Positions 7,214 to 16,300 of a stretch of 17,514 nucleotides of DNA are shown one piece after another. Every line of letters begins with the position of its first letter. The stretch's first letter is position 1. The stretch spans positions 1 to 17,514 of the forward strand of contig UQVN01000044.1 in assembly GCA_900544525.1 (NCBI GenBank), written 5' to 3'. The notes beneath the pieces were generated by a model, which was not told where the DNA came from, ran no database searches, and was given only the letters and a program-made list of their open reading frames with translations. Position numbers and translations under genes: made by a program. The DNA is from an uncultured Eubacteriales bacterium. Lineage in GTDB: Bacteria; Bacillota; Clostridia; Lachnospirales; Lachnospiraceae.

Positions 7214-8014
7214 ATGGTATCTATCACAAAAAAAGATAAAAAACTGTTGATAAGTTTTCTTGGAATCGCTTTGTTAGTAGTAAGTTTCTTTTATATTTAT
7301 CAGCCATTTCATGAGAAAACAAATACAATCAAGCAAGAAAATATAGAAAAACAAAGGGAACTGGATCGATTAAAAGGGCTAGAAGAAAAAAGAGATTATT
7401 TTGTATCAGAAACGGATCGAATGAAGAGAGAATCGGAACAATATCAAGCACAGTTTCCAATTGAAATCCGCGAAGAAGATGGAATTTTATTGGCAAGAGA
7501 TATGGAAAAAAAGATGGATATTTCCATTACGGATGTGCAATTAGGAACGAGAGAGTTCCTCTATGCTAGTGATGGAACACTTCCAGTGGAAGAGGAAGAA
7601 GAGAATAAAACGTTGGCAGAACAAAATGGCCAAGCCACACAAGATAGAATTAATGAGATTGAAGGAAATGTAGAAGAGGATTCAAATTCAACGGCGGTAC
7701 AAGAATATACGAAAGATGCGCTAGCACTTTATCGCACACAAGATAGAATTCAGTTTTCTATTACTTATCAAGGGCTAAAAGATATGATTCAATATATGAA
7801 CCGTCTTTCAAAAAGAACGATAGTGAATAGTTTAAATTTGAATTATGATAGCTCTACTGGTCAGTTAACTGGTGATGCAACACTGGATTTATTTACATTA
7901 GAAGGTGTTGATGGAACTTATGAGGAACCAAATGCAGGGCAGATAAAACAAGGAACAAAGAATATATTTGGAACGATAGAAAGCAATAAAAAATCAAAAA
8001 AGAATGGAAAATAA
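7214..8014 (+). CDS. pilO: PilO-like alignment subcomplex protein
   Basis: A bitopic membrane protein of 266 residues. A short basic cytoplasmic tail precedes one transmembrane helix (about 11-29). A coiled coil (about 36-80, rich in K/E/R) and an extracytoplasmic domain follow, the standard PilO/GspM plan. It should pair with the PilN part of the preceding protein. An acidic, low-complexity linker (about 126-165, with EEEEEN and EGNVEEDSNS) is inserted before the last alpha/beta part. The C terminus is basic. AAGGAGG (7197-7203) lies 10 bases before the ATG. An overlapping out-of-frame ATG at 7210 gives only a nine-codon peptide. The gene starts 29 bases after pilM-N, so the two are clearly cotranscribed. 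Confidence 0.8.
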   Translation: MVSITKKDKKLLISFLGIALLVVSFFYIYQPFHEKTNTIKQENIEKQRELDRLKGLEEKRDYFVSETDRMKRESEQYQAQFPIEIREEDGILLARDMEKKMDISITDVQLGTREFLYASDGTLPVEEEEENKTLAEQNGQATQDRINEIEGNVEEDSNSTAVQEYTKDALALYRTQDRIQFSITYQGLKDMIQYMNRLSKRTIVNSLNLNYDSSTGQLTGDATLDLFTLEGVDGTYEEPNAGQIKQGTKNIFGTIESNKKSKKNGK

Positions 8015-8073
8015 TCTTCTACAAATAAACAGTGCAAAAGTAATAATAGAGAAAAATAAAAGAGGAAAATAGG

Positions 8074-8113
8074 TTTAGAGGGTAGAAGAAAAAACTACCC
8101 TCTAAATTTGTTT
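8074..8113 (+). terminator. Intrinsic terminator-like hairpin between pilO and the minor pilin genes
   Basis: TTTAGAGGGTAG (8074-8085) pairs perfectly with CTACCCTCTAAA (8095-8106) around a 9-base A-rich loop. The bases TTTGTTT (8107-8113) follow. The stem has a stronger G/C core than the pilA hairpin. It sits 59 bases after pilO and 39 bases before the next start, so it divides the locus into core-machine and minor-pilin blocks. It is either a true end with a hidden promoter beyond it or an attenuator. I find no clear promoter in 8114-8152. Confidence 0.7.
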
Positions 8114-8152
8114 ACACGACAGAGAAGGAAAAACGGAGAAAGGAGAGAAACC

Positions 8153-9805
8153 GTGACAAGAAAAAAATCGTGGAATCCATGGTTGTGTAAGGCGAAGAGA
8201 GCGAAAGAAGATGAGAGAGGAATCAGCCTTCTTGAAGTGATCATTGCTATGAGTATATTTGGAATCGCTGCTATCGTATTGTTACAAGGATTTGTAAGTG
8301 CTGGAAAGATTAATAAAAAGTCACAGGGCTATCTAATTGCATCAGAACTAGCAGAAAATGTGATGGAAGAAGTGAAGTCCAAAAGTTTAGAGAAGGTTTC
8401 ATTGGCTTTTAATTATCCAATTGATTTACAAAAAGATGGTAAGAGTCGTTTAAATTTTTTAGAAGGAAGAGAATCGGAAATCAATGCACAAGGTGGTATT
8501 ACGATTCGAGAGTTAATAAAAAATAATTCCAAAGAATTTGAGGCAGCTAGAAAGTATAAACAAGGGGTAATCAATGAAGAGAAAGTGACAAGCTCTATTT
8601 TGTCAAAAGATGAGGGGAAAACTTGGGAGTTTCTTCCAAGAACCACAGGGGAAGAACCCTCTAAGTATTATTTTGAGTTGAAAAATGTAACTGAAAACAA
8701 TGAAAAATATGATATATTAGTTCAATTTGATGGTGGACAATCTTCTGGATATAAGAAAGAAGAAAATAATTCGTTAGCAGACGATAAGAAAAATGATTTT
8801 TTAGCACCAAATATTGAGAAATTGGATACCAAAGAGAACGCTTTTTTAATTATGGAGCAAAACTGGGATCGAGAAGCTGTTCAGTCACAAATGCTCGATC
8901 GACAGCAAGAATATGCTGTAAAACGTTGGGAGTATGATAAGCATGTTTATGAATCACAGACACCAACCCCAACGGTTCCATTTGAAGATTTGTATGGAGA
9001 AAAGCCAGCAGGACTTTTTTATGATGAAGTATGGAGCCATACAAAGAGAAAGTTAGTAGTATCGGTAAGTGAAGATAAAGGTGTTGTAAAGGCAATTGCC
9101 CATTACTATTTAGATGCTAGTGAGTATAGTGATGGTACAAAATATGGTTCTATGGATTTGTATAAAAGTGATCCAAATGGGCAGACAGATATGGATTTTT
9201 CCAAGTTAGAAAGTCTTCCTATTACTTTCTTTTCTACAGAGGTAGGAAAGAGCTTAAAAAATATTTATATTTTTTACTATCCAAATTATGATGTTCTTGA
9301 TGAAGGGATATTAGATAGCATTGTATTTGAAAATAAACAAAATTTACCGATCAATCTCTATGTGGTAAAACAGCAAATAGTGAGACAAGTTGGAGATAGG
9401 GAAGTAACGGTGCCATCAAGACAGGAAGAAGAACGATATAAAATGAGTATGACGATTTTGGAAACACCTTCTTTAAATAACCACAATAACTGGTTTGTAA
9501 ATAGTGGATTATTTAAGGCAAATACGGTTTTTTTAACAAATTTGAATCAAGATATTAGTACGAGTAATGTAGATAATAGAGCACAGTTACGCCAGATGAC
9601 TTTGCGATTTTCCGACGCAAACACCAATCGTTCTTTATTAGGAAGTGGTGCAGAGAAAATATTAAGATTAAATAGACTTGATGATAAGGAATTAAAAGAT
9701 CGTATTTATGAAATTAAAGTGGAAGTATATAAAGCAGGAGCTTCAGAAAAAAATTACGAAGGAGTAAAACCGATTGTTACATGGGAAAGTTCGAAAGATA
9801 ATTAA
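8153..9805 (+). CDS. Very large PilV/GspI-like minor prepilin
   Basis: A 550-residue prepilin. A 23-residue basic leader ends in ERG, with predicted cleavage G23|I24 and mature start ISLLEVIIAMSIFGIAAIVL, with Glu at +5 (E28). The helix sequence and the following motif ASELAENVMEEVKS match the PilV/GspI style. GspI and PilV are usually 120-200 residues, so about 350 residues of the C-terminal region are extra. That region is rich in D, N, Y and K, with a T-P repeat near residue 267 (QTPTPTVP), and I do not recognise its fold. I chose GTG 8153 because AGGAG (8141-8145) lies 7 bases before it. The in-frame TTG at 8108 sits in the terminator tail and has no Shine-Dalgarno. It begins the minor-pilin block and likely contributes to the tip complex. 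Confidence 0.8.
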   Translation: MTRKKSWNPWLCKAKRAKEDERGISLLEVIIAMSIFGIAAIVLLQGFVSAGKINKKSQGYLIASELAENVMEEVKSKSLEKVSLAFNYPIDLQKDGKSRLNFLEGRESEINAQGGITIRELIKNNSKEFEAARKYKQGVINEEKVTSSILSKDEGKTWEFLPRTTGEEPSKYYFELKNVTENNEKYDILVQFDGGQSSGYKKEENNSLADDKKNDFLAPNIEKLDTKENAFLIMEQNWDREAVQSQMLDRQQEYAVKRWEYDKHVYESQTPTPTVPFEDLYGEKPAGLFYDEVWSHTKRKLVVSVSEDKGVVKAIAHYYLDASEYSDGTKYGSMDLYKSDPNGQTDMDFSKLESLPITFFSTEVGKSLKNIYIFYYPNYDVLDEGILDSIVFENKQNLPINLYVVKQQIVRQVGDREVTVPSRQEEERYKMSMTILETPSLNNHNNWFVNSGLFKANTVFLTNLNQDISTSNVDNRAQLRQMTLRFSDANTNRSLLGSGAEKILRLNRLDDKELKDRIYEIKVEVYKAGASEKNYEGVKPIVTWESSKDN

Positions 9806-9818
9806 AATAGGAGGACAT

Positions 9819-12086
9819 ATGAGACGAATAATACGGCGATTAAATCGATTAGAAGATGGCTTTTCTATGATTACCGTTCTTGTTGCTATTTCTTTTATTG
9901 GGATTATGGCTATGATGGTCTTATCGATTTCAGCCATCAATTTTCGAATGAAAGCGACGAATATAAAAGGACAAAGTAGTTTTTATATAGCCGAAAAAGC
10001 ATTGAATGAGATTAAAGCGGGATTGCAATCAGATGTAGGAGAAGCCATGTCAAATGCCTATATCAAAGTATTGGAAAATTATAATGTAACAGACAATATG
10101 GCAGGAGAGAGTTTAGATGGACAAAGACAAAAAAAGTTTAAACAATACTTTATTGAAACATTAGAAGAAGATTTAAAAGGCTTACAAGTTAATACTTATA
10201 ATATGAATAAAATAAGAGGATATGTGGATTTATTACAAGAAATCAACGATGACTCAAATTCAGAAGGAGAATTAAAAATTGTAAATACCGACAATCAAGA
10301 GCCAGTGATGACGGTAATTAAAGATGAAAAAATTATATTGAAGAATTTAAAAGTGCTTCATATCGATTCTACTGGACATACCTCTATTATTGAAACAGAT
10401 ATTGCATTATCTGTGCCTGAGGTAACGTTTCCAACGCCATCCACTCTTCCAGATGTTATGAACATGATCGTTGTTGCCAATCAAGGAGTCTTTTGTGTTG
10501 GCGGATTAGCAGGAAGTGATAAAGAAATTTCAATTAAAGGGAATGTATATGCTGGCTCTCAGTTTGTTGTACAACCTCATACAAACGTTGCTTTTACGAA
10601 TGGAGAAAGAGTGGTAACCAGTGGAAAAGTGAGTATCGGAAGCAACGCCTCTTTTAAAACTTCTTATCAGATGTCACTTTGGGCAGAAGGAATTGATGTT
10701 TCCTCAGCAACCGTGGAGTTAAATGGAGCCACCTATATTGCAGATGATCTTACTGTAGAACGAGGAACAAACATTGGAAGTAATATTACGATCAATGGAG
10801 AGTATTATGGATATGGTTCTGAGCAGTCTGCAAAAGAATCCTATTTTCATCAAGTAGGATTAAAATATAATGATAATAATGCAGTTGATGCCAATAGTTC
10901 GATTATTATTAATGGAAGGAATACAACAATTGATTTATCGAATGTGGAGCGATTAATGCTTGGTGGCAACAGTTATATTAGTAAGCCAGTATCCACAGGT
11001 TCTAACGATGATGGATTGCTTACAGGAGAAAGTCTCAATATTAAAGGAACACAACTTGCTTATTTAATACCTGCTTCTGTCATTGGAGATGGAACAGGAA
11101 AGAATCCAATGACTTTTTCGGAGTATCAAAATACATTAAAGAATGGTGTTCTTCCAGTGGATCTAACACAGCCAATTACAGAATGGGATGGAAAAACGTT
11201 AAGTGATTTTGGGCTAGATAAAACAAATCCTTATTCTATTGTGACGTATCCAATAGGAAATGGAGAAGGATTTGTCTATGTGTATTTAAATTTTAAAACA
11301 GGAAAGGATGCCTCTGAATTTTTTAATTGGTATTATAATGAAAATGAAGATAGGAAGAAAGAAATAGATCAATATTTAAATTTTTATTTAAGTAATGATG
11401 GCGTGAAGATTAAAAATAAAGATTCTTTTTTGCGTTTTGTTACCAATGGAAATGTATTTGGTTATAGCAAAGGAAAAGGTAGTCTTTTAACACCAAATGA
11501 AGATGAGCTCGATCAAGATTTATTATACGAGCAAATCAATTATCAAAATACATGGTATTCTCTAACAAGAAAGATGATACCAAATTTTGATATGTTAAGC
11601 GAAGAAGAAAAGAAGCCAGAACGTCAAGTGTTTGAGAATTTAATTATTGATTCCATGTTTGATGAGATGACAAATAATGGAACAGGGAGTAGGGAGTTTA
11701 GAACAGTCGATGAAAAACAACAGCCAATCAAAGCCATTGTCACAAAAAATGATTCTGAGTTTGTTATTACAAAAGAAAATGCAAAAGAACTTCGTCTCTT
11801 AATATGCACAGGGGATGTAAGAATTGAAAAAAATGTAGACTTTCAGGGGATTATTATGACAAAGGGAACTTTAACGATTGAAAATGGTGCTACCTTGACA
11901 TCAACACCGGTTGAGGCATCTTTGTTATTACAAACATCTTCAGGAGATAAAAAATTAGCACTTCTTTTTTATGATGGAGAGCAGTATGCCATCGGTAATA
12001 GTACAGGAAATTCGGATCAAACAGGAGAGAGTACAACCTATCAATTAGAAAATTGTATTACTTATGAAAATTGGAAAAAACGATAG
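9819..12086 (+). CDS. Giant PilX/GspK-like minor prepilin with beta-solenoid-like ectodomain
   Basis: A 755-residue protein with leader MRRIIRRLNRLEDG, predicted cleavage G14|F15, and a hydrophobic helix starting FSMITVLVAISF. The +5 residue is Thr (T19), not Glu, as in GspK/PilX, which take the outermost tip position. The following FYIAEKALNEIKAGL (55-69) matches the PilX N-terminal pattern. Residues about 218-330 are a run of short G/N/V/I-rich strands (GNVYAGSQFVV, GKVSIGSNASF, ATVELNGATYIA) resembling a right-handed beta-solenoid. A second such run is near 657-692 (GDVRIEKNVDFQG, GTLTIENGATL). AGGAGG (9809-9814) precedes the ATG by 4 bases, 13 bases after the previous stop. A longer in-frame reading from TTG 9774 would overlap the upstream gene and lacks a site. 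The ectodomain may be an adhesin, and this is inference. Confidence 0.8.
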   Translation: MRRIIRRLNRLEDGFSMITVLVAISFIGIMAMMVLSISAINFRMKATNIKGQSSFYIAEKALNEIKAGLQSDVGEAMSNAYIKVLENYNVTDNMAGESLDGQRQKKFKQYFIETLEEDLKGLQVNTYNMNKIRGYVDLLQEINDDSNSEGELKIVNTDNQEPVMTVIKDEKIILKNLKVLHIDSTGHTSIIETDIALSVPEVTFPTPSTLPDVMNMIVVANQGVFCVGGLAGSDKEISIKGNVYAGSQFVVQPHTNVAFTNGERVVTSGKVSIGSNASFKTSYQMSLWAEGIDVSSATVELNGATYIADDLTVERGTNIGSNITINGEYYGYGSEQSAKESYFHQVGLKYNDNNAVDANSSIIINGRNTTIDLSNVERLMLGGNSYISKPVSTGSNDDGLLTGESLNIKGTQLAYLIPASVIGDGTGKNPMTFSEYQNTLKNGVLPVDLTQPITEWDGKTLSDFGLDKTNPYSIVTYPIGNGEGFVYVYLNFKTGKDASEFFNWYYNENEDRKKEIDQYLNFYLSNDGVKIKNKDSFLRFVTNGNVFGYSKGKGSLLTPNEDELDQDLLYEQINYQNTWYSLTRKMIPNFDMLSEEEKKPERQVFENLIIDSMFDEMTNNGTGSREFRTVDEKQQPIKAIVTKNDSEFVITKENAKELRLLICTGDVRIEKNVDFQGIIMTKGTLTIENGATLTSTPVEASLLLQTSSGDKKLALLFYDGEQYAIGNSTGNSDQTGESTTYQLENCITYENWKKR

Positions 12087-12099
12087 ATCGGAGGAAGAG

Positions 12100-12693
12100 A
12101 TGAGAAAGAATAACGGTTTTACATTAGTTGAGCTTATTGTTACTGTGGCTATTATGACCGTTCTCATCGGTTTTGTAGCTCCTTCCATCAATAGCTTATT
12201 AGGATTTGAGGCACAAAAAGCGACGGGGAGAGTGACAGCGGCTCTTGATAATACAAGAGTGCAGGCGATGAATCGTCTTGTAGGAGAAATGAAACTCGAG
12301 TATAAAGAAGGAGAGGGATATTATATTACAGAATATCTTGATTTAGGAAAAGAGAGTCGTACTGGTTCTTATGAACAGCAAGCAGAAAAGGTTGCTTCGA
12401 GTAAAGTGCGTATCCGCTATAAAGTGAGTGATAAAGCAAATCCAATCGACATGAAAGAAGAGCCGAGTAAAAGTTTAATTTTAACTTATAGTCGGGAAAC
12501 GGGAGGATTTCGTCCTATTCAAACTTCTGTTATGGTACCAGATGAGGTGTCAGAAGCATTACAAAAAAATGAAGATATTCAATTTCATGATGGAACAGGG
12601 TATTGTGAATGGATTCAGATTCAGTGTGGATTGCGAACAAGAACGATTTATTTAAAGCAAGAAACGGGTGGATATGAAGTGAAAGCCAATTAA
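12100..12693 (+). CDS. GspH/FimT-like minor prepilin
   Basis: A 197-residue prepilin with a six-residue leader MRKNNG, cleavage G6|F7, and mature start FTLVELIVTVAIMTVLIG with Glu5. Downstream, ALDNTRVQAMNR resembles the H-type pattern in which the helix runs into a segment aligned with SxxRxxA in GspH/FimT. The C-terminal end CGLRTRTIYLKQETGGYEV fits the strand pair that ends GspH/FimU domains. Two cysteines (YCEW and QCGL) could form a disulfide outside the cell. GGAGG (12090-12094) lies 5 bases before ATG 12100. The in-frame ATG at 12064 would overlap the previous gene and lacks a site. The 13-base gap to the preceding stop repeats the spacing seen one gene earlier, which suggests translational coupling. 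Confidence 0.82.
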   Translation: MRKNNGFTLVELIVTVAIMTVLIGFVAPSINSLLGFEAQKATGRVTAALDNTRVQAMNRLVGEMKLEYKEGEGYYITEYLDLGKESRTGSYEQQAEKVASSKVRIRYKVSDKANPIDMKEEPSKSLILTYSRETGGFRPIQTSVMVPDEVSEALQKNEDIQFHDGTGYCEWIQIQCGLRTRTIYLKQETGGYEVKAN

Positions 12694-12741
12694 AATGAGG
12701 CAATGATGACATGGAAAAGAAAGAAATGTGGAGGTATACCG

Positions 12742-13323
12742 ATGAAAGACTGTGAGAAAGGATTTACACTGATTGAATTAGTGATAGTAATCGGCATTAT
12801 AGCTGTATTTAGTGGTGTAATTTTTCAAGTGATAGCCACCACATCCACCATGATGAGAAACACATCTGCAACGACAAAAAGGCAAATGGAAATACAGGAG
12901 ATTGAAAATAAGTTAGAAAATCTCCTTTTACAAACAAATAAGAAAATATATTATGCTTATGGAAATGCAGATGGAATTTTAGGAGAGATTGAAGAAGGAG
13001 AAACAAAAAAAGAAGAGAAGAGTTTGTATTTAATAAGCCAAGATGAAGAAAATTCCGTAAGGGAAGAAACATTAGATGTCATCACTTGGAATCAAAAGGA
13101 AAAAACTCTTATTTATGAGCAGGTGAAATTATCCAACAATCAAGTTATGAAACGAGTACAAGAAACACTCGCTTTCAATGTGATACAATTTCAAATTGAT
13201 CTTTCCGATATCGAAGACCATCTCGTATATTTTCATGTAAAAATAGAAAAAAGTGGGAAACAATCGGAAGCGAAAAAAAGTATTTATTTAAGAAATTCAG
13301 TAGTAAAAGAATCTCCATTTTAA
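12742..13323 (+). CDS. PilW/GspJ-like minor prepilin
   Basis: A 193-residue prepilin with leader MKDCEKG, cleavage G7|F8, and mature start FTLIELVIVIGIIAVFSGVIF with Glu5. The region after the helix (TTSTMMRNTSATTKRQMEIQEIENKLENLL) has the Q/E-rich pattern of PilW/GspJ proteins. The C-terminal part is beta-rich (EQVKLSNNQVMKRVQE). With the genes before it, it completes an H-I-J-K-like set. I chose ATG 12742 because GGAGGT (12730-12735) is 6 bases before it. The in-frame ATGs at 12703 and 12706 have no properly spaced site and would add a 13-residue leader extension. Assignment to W/J over another minor pilin class relies partly on elimination. Confidence 0.78.
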   Translation: MKDCEKGFTLIELVIVIGIIAVFSGVIFQVIATTSTMMRNTSATTKRQMEIQEIENKLENLLLQTNKKIYYAYGNADGILGEIEEGETKKEEKSLYLISQDEENSVREETLDVITWNQKEKTLIYEQVKLSNNQVMKRVQETLAFNVIQFQIDLSDIEDHLVYFHVKIEKSGKQSEAKKSIYLRNSVVKESPF

Positions 13324-13346
13324 GGTAGAAAAAAGGAGTTGATAAA

Positions 13347-16300
13347 ATGAAAAAAGGGAAAAGGCTGTTTTTACTATCAGGAGCCGTTCTTGTGTTTGCT
13401 TTTATATTTTTTGTTACAACACTTGTTCAAACGATGATAACAGTAGAGGCATCCTCTATGATGCCAGGAATAGAAACAATTGTAGAGGAAAATTCGAAAG
13501 AAGCTCCATTTCGGATTTTAGAAATTACAGAAGATGAAAAGAAAGCAGAGCTTGGCTATTATGTGGCAGGAGAAGAACCTTATATAAAAAATTATGAGTA
13601 TGATGGAAAAACATTTTCTTCTTTAGAAGAAGGATTAAAGGCAATTGAAAACGAGGAAGAAAGAAAAGCATTTGCAGAAGCAAAAGACTACTTAGGACAA
13701 ATTAGCAACATGATTGGGGATAACGCTGATCAGTATCCTTTAACATATGAACAGTACCAAGAAAAATATTTTTTGAATAGTACTGATAAGACAGAGGATT
13801 GGAAGGAAGTAACTTTAGATAAAAGGCGTGTTGCTAAAATAAAAGGAGTTTATGAGAGCAATAAAGATAAAACAGGAGATTACACAAAGGGAGAACAAAG
13901 TTATTATCCCATTCGAGAAGATGTGGCTTCTGATCAGGATAAAGTAAAATATCGAGAAAATATTGCTAGCTTTTCTTATACCGAAGGAATGGGTGCTGTC
14001 AGTCCTTATAATATAGAATTTGAAGCTGTGGATAATGGGCAAATGGAACAATGGTTACAATCGGATCCAAAGGTGATTGCAGATGAATATCAGCAAGGAT
14101 ATGGCTTTTATATTAATGATTATCGAATATTAACAGATACTGTGGATAAAACTATGTTTCCAGGAGAAGATAACAGCGACAAAATTCTTGTATACCGTGC
14201 AATGCCAATTCAAGGATATCCCCATTATCAATATGAACCATTACAAAATCAAGCGACTCTAGAAGAAGTAGAAAAAGCGGTTGTATCGACTCCTACAAAG
14301 GAAGGCGATATTACAAAATCAAAAGATACTTATTATTATTGGAGCGATGATGGTACTGGAAAGTTAATAAAAGAAAATCTTTATTATATTCAAGGAAAAG
14401 AGCCAATAACCTATAAAGAAGTGTTGGCATTATCAAAAGACTTACCTTCCAATTATGAATATTATTATAAAGTAAAAAATGTGACTTTTGCTTGTCGTAT
14501 CGGGCAAACAGGAAATGTCAATGATCCAGAGAGTTATGAATATTATGGATGGTATTATCCAAATTATCGCTCAGGAGAGGACCAATATCTTTTAGTGGAT
14601 GAAAGTACAAAAGACTTAGCTACTTATTACATATCAGAAGAAGAATATCATTTGACAAAAGGAACAGGGGATTATGATTTTATTGCTGATGAAAACGCAG
14701 AAGAAGTGGCGGTTGAAGTAGATCATTTTTATTATCAAGGTGGATTTATCAATAATGAATGGTTAAAAAAATATGTGTTTCATTTAGACCCAGGGGATGG
14801 AAGTATTGATTCCTCTCTTTCATTGGAAGAAAAAGAAGAAGCAAAAAAAGTTTTTGATCAATTTGATATTAAAATAACAGCAACAACAGCAAAAAAATTA
14901 AAATCCATGTCCAAAAATCAACAGAAAACATTTTTGAAAGACTATGATCTGATTTATATTCATGATGGTATCAATGAGGACGTGGCACAAGTCTTATCAG
15001 AAGATGCTCTACAAAAAGAATATGCTTGTATCATTCGAATGGATACGATGACTGAAAAAGAGAAGGAAACGATAAAAGCCACATTCTCTTATTATTATGA
15101 TGATAGTGATTCTGATAAAAACTATGTGAAAGATAATGTATATTTTGTATCGGTAGAAGGAAGCAGTAAAGGGTATGGAATTTTTGATAACGATTTAAAC
15201 AAAGTGATTGTTGATGTGAATGATGAGACTGCATTGAAAAACAGTGGGTTTCAAGAAATTATGGATTATATTAAAGAGGAAAATATTTACAGAAAAATAG
15301 AAGGATTAGAAGCGATTGAAGAAAATATTTCAAGAGCAAAAGCGATTGAATATATTTTAAATTTCCAATATAAACGTGTAACTATTGAGAAGAAGGAATT
15401 AAATATATTAGAGTTAGAGCCAGCAATTAGTGATGGAAGTGTGACACAGCAAAAAGTTGCGAATTGGTTAGGAATTGACTTAACAACTTCAGGTATCAAA
15501 ATTAATATAAAACGTATGACAACTTCTGAGTTTATCGGAAAAATCGAAGATATCAATGGGAGCTATGATCTGATTTATATTGGAGATAATTATCAAAAGG
15601 CCATCAGTCTAGGGGCGGGTGTATGGGGAATTACAACTCCAAACACTACATTGGTATATTCCCATACAGGTGGACAGTTTACACGTAGTAATAAGTTTGC
15701 AGGTATGCTTGATACTGAGAATGCCAATATTTCTACCGTGAAAATTCCGACTAAGATGTCAGGAAATGACTTGACGAAAAAAAAGATGAAGGAATTACAA
15801 GAATTTGTAAAGAGTGGATATCCTGTTATTATAGCAACAGGATTAGTAAATGGTAGTAAAATTAATGAAACAAAAGTTGATAATTCTTCTAATATTTATG
15901 AGCTACTAACAGATTTGTTGCCACAAGAAAATGTATTAGTAGAAAATCAAATTGATAAAAATAAACTGGCTTTCTATACCAATTTAGAAAAACCAAAGAT
16001 TCTATTTGAAAAAGATGGACAGCCACCAAGTGCGATTGGAGATGCCAATGGACCATCCAATGAATATTTGAAAAAAAATGAATTAGAATATCGTTTTTCT
16101 ATTCAACATAATTCAGCGGCGTCTATGACCTCTGCCACTTATCATTGTGAATTATTTGTAGATTTAAATGCAGATGGAGTTTTTTCAGAAGGAGAAAATA
16201 GTGCAGAAAATCTAAAAGATATTAAAATCTATGATGCTAATAATAATCAAGTATTAAAAGGAAAAGATGGTAGATATCATCTAAAAGTTAATACCCAGTA

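Noticed and set aside
8108..8152. TTG start at 8108 extending the PilV-like prepilin by 15 residues
   Set aside because: The codon lies in the T-rich tail of the 8074-8106 hairpin and has no Shine-Dalgarno. GTG 8153 has AGGAG at the right distance.
12703..12741. ATG at 12703 or 12706 as the start of the PilW-like prepilin
   Set aside because: The only purine run upstream, GAGG at 12697-12700, is 2-5 bases away. ATG 12742 has GGAGGT 6 bases upstream and gives a normal short leader peptide.
13815..15556. Antisense frames of 67-89 codons within the giant gene
   Set aside because: They lie wholly within a long open + frame, have no initiation signals and show typical shadow composition (F, S, I, H, L).
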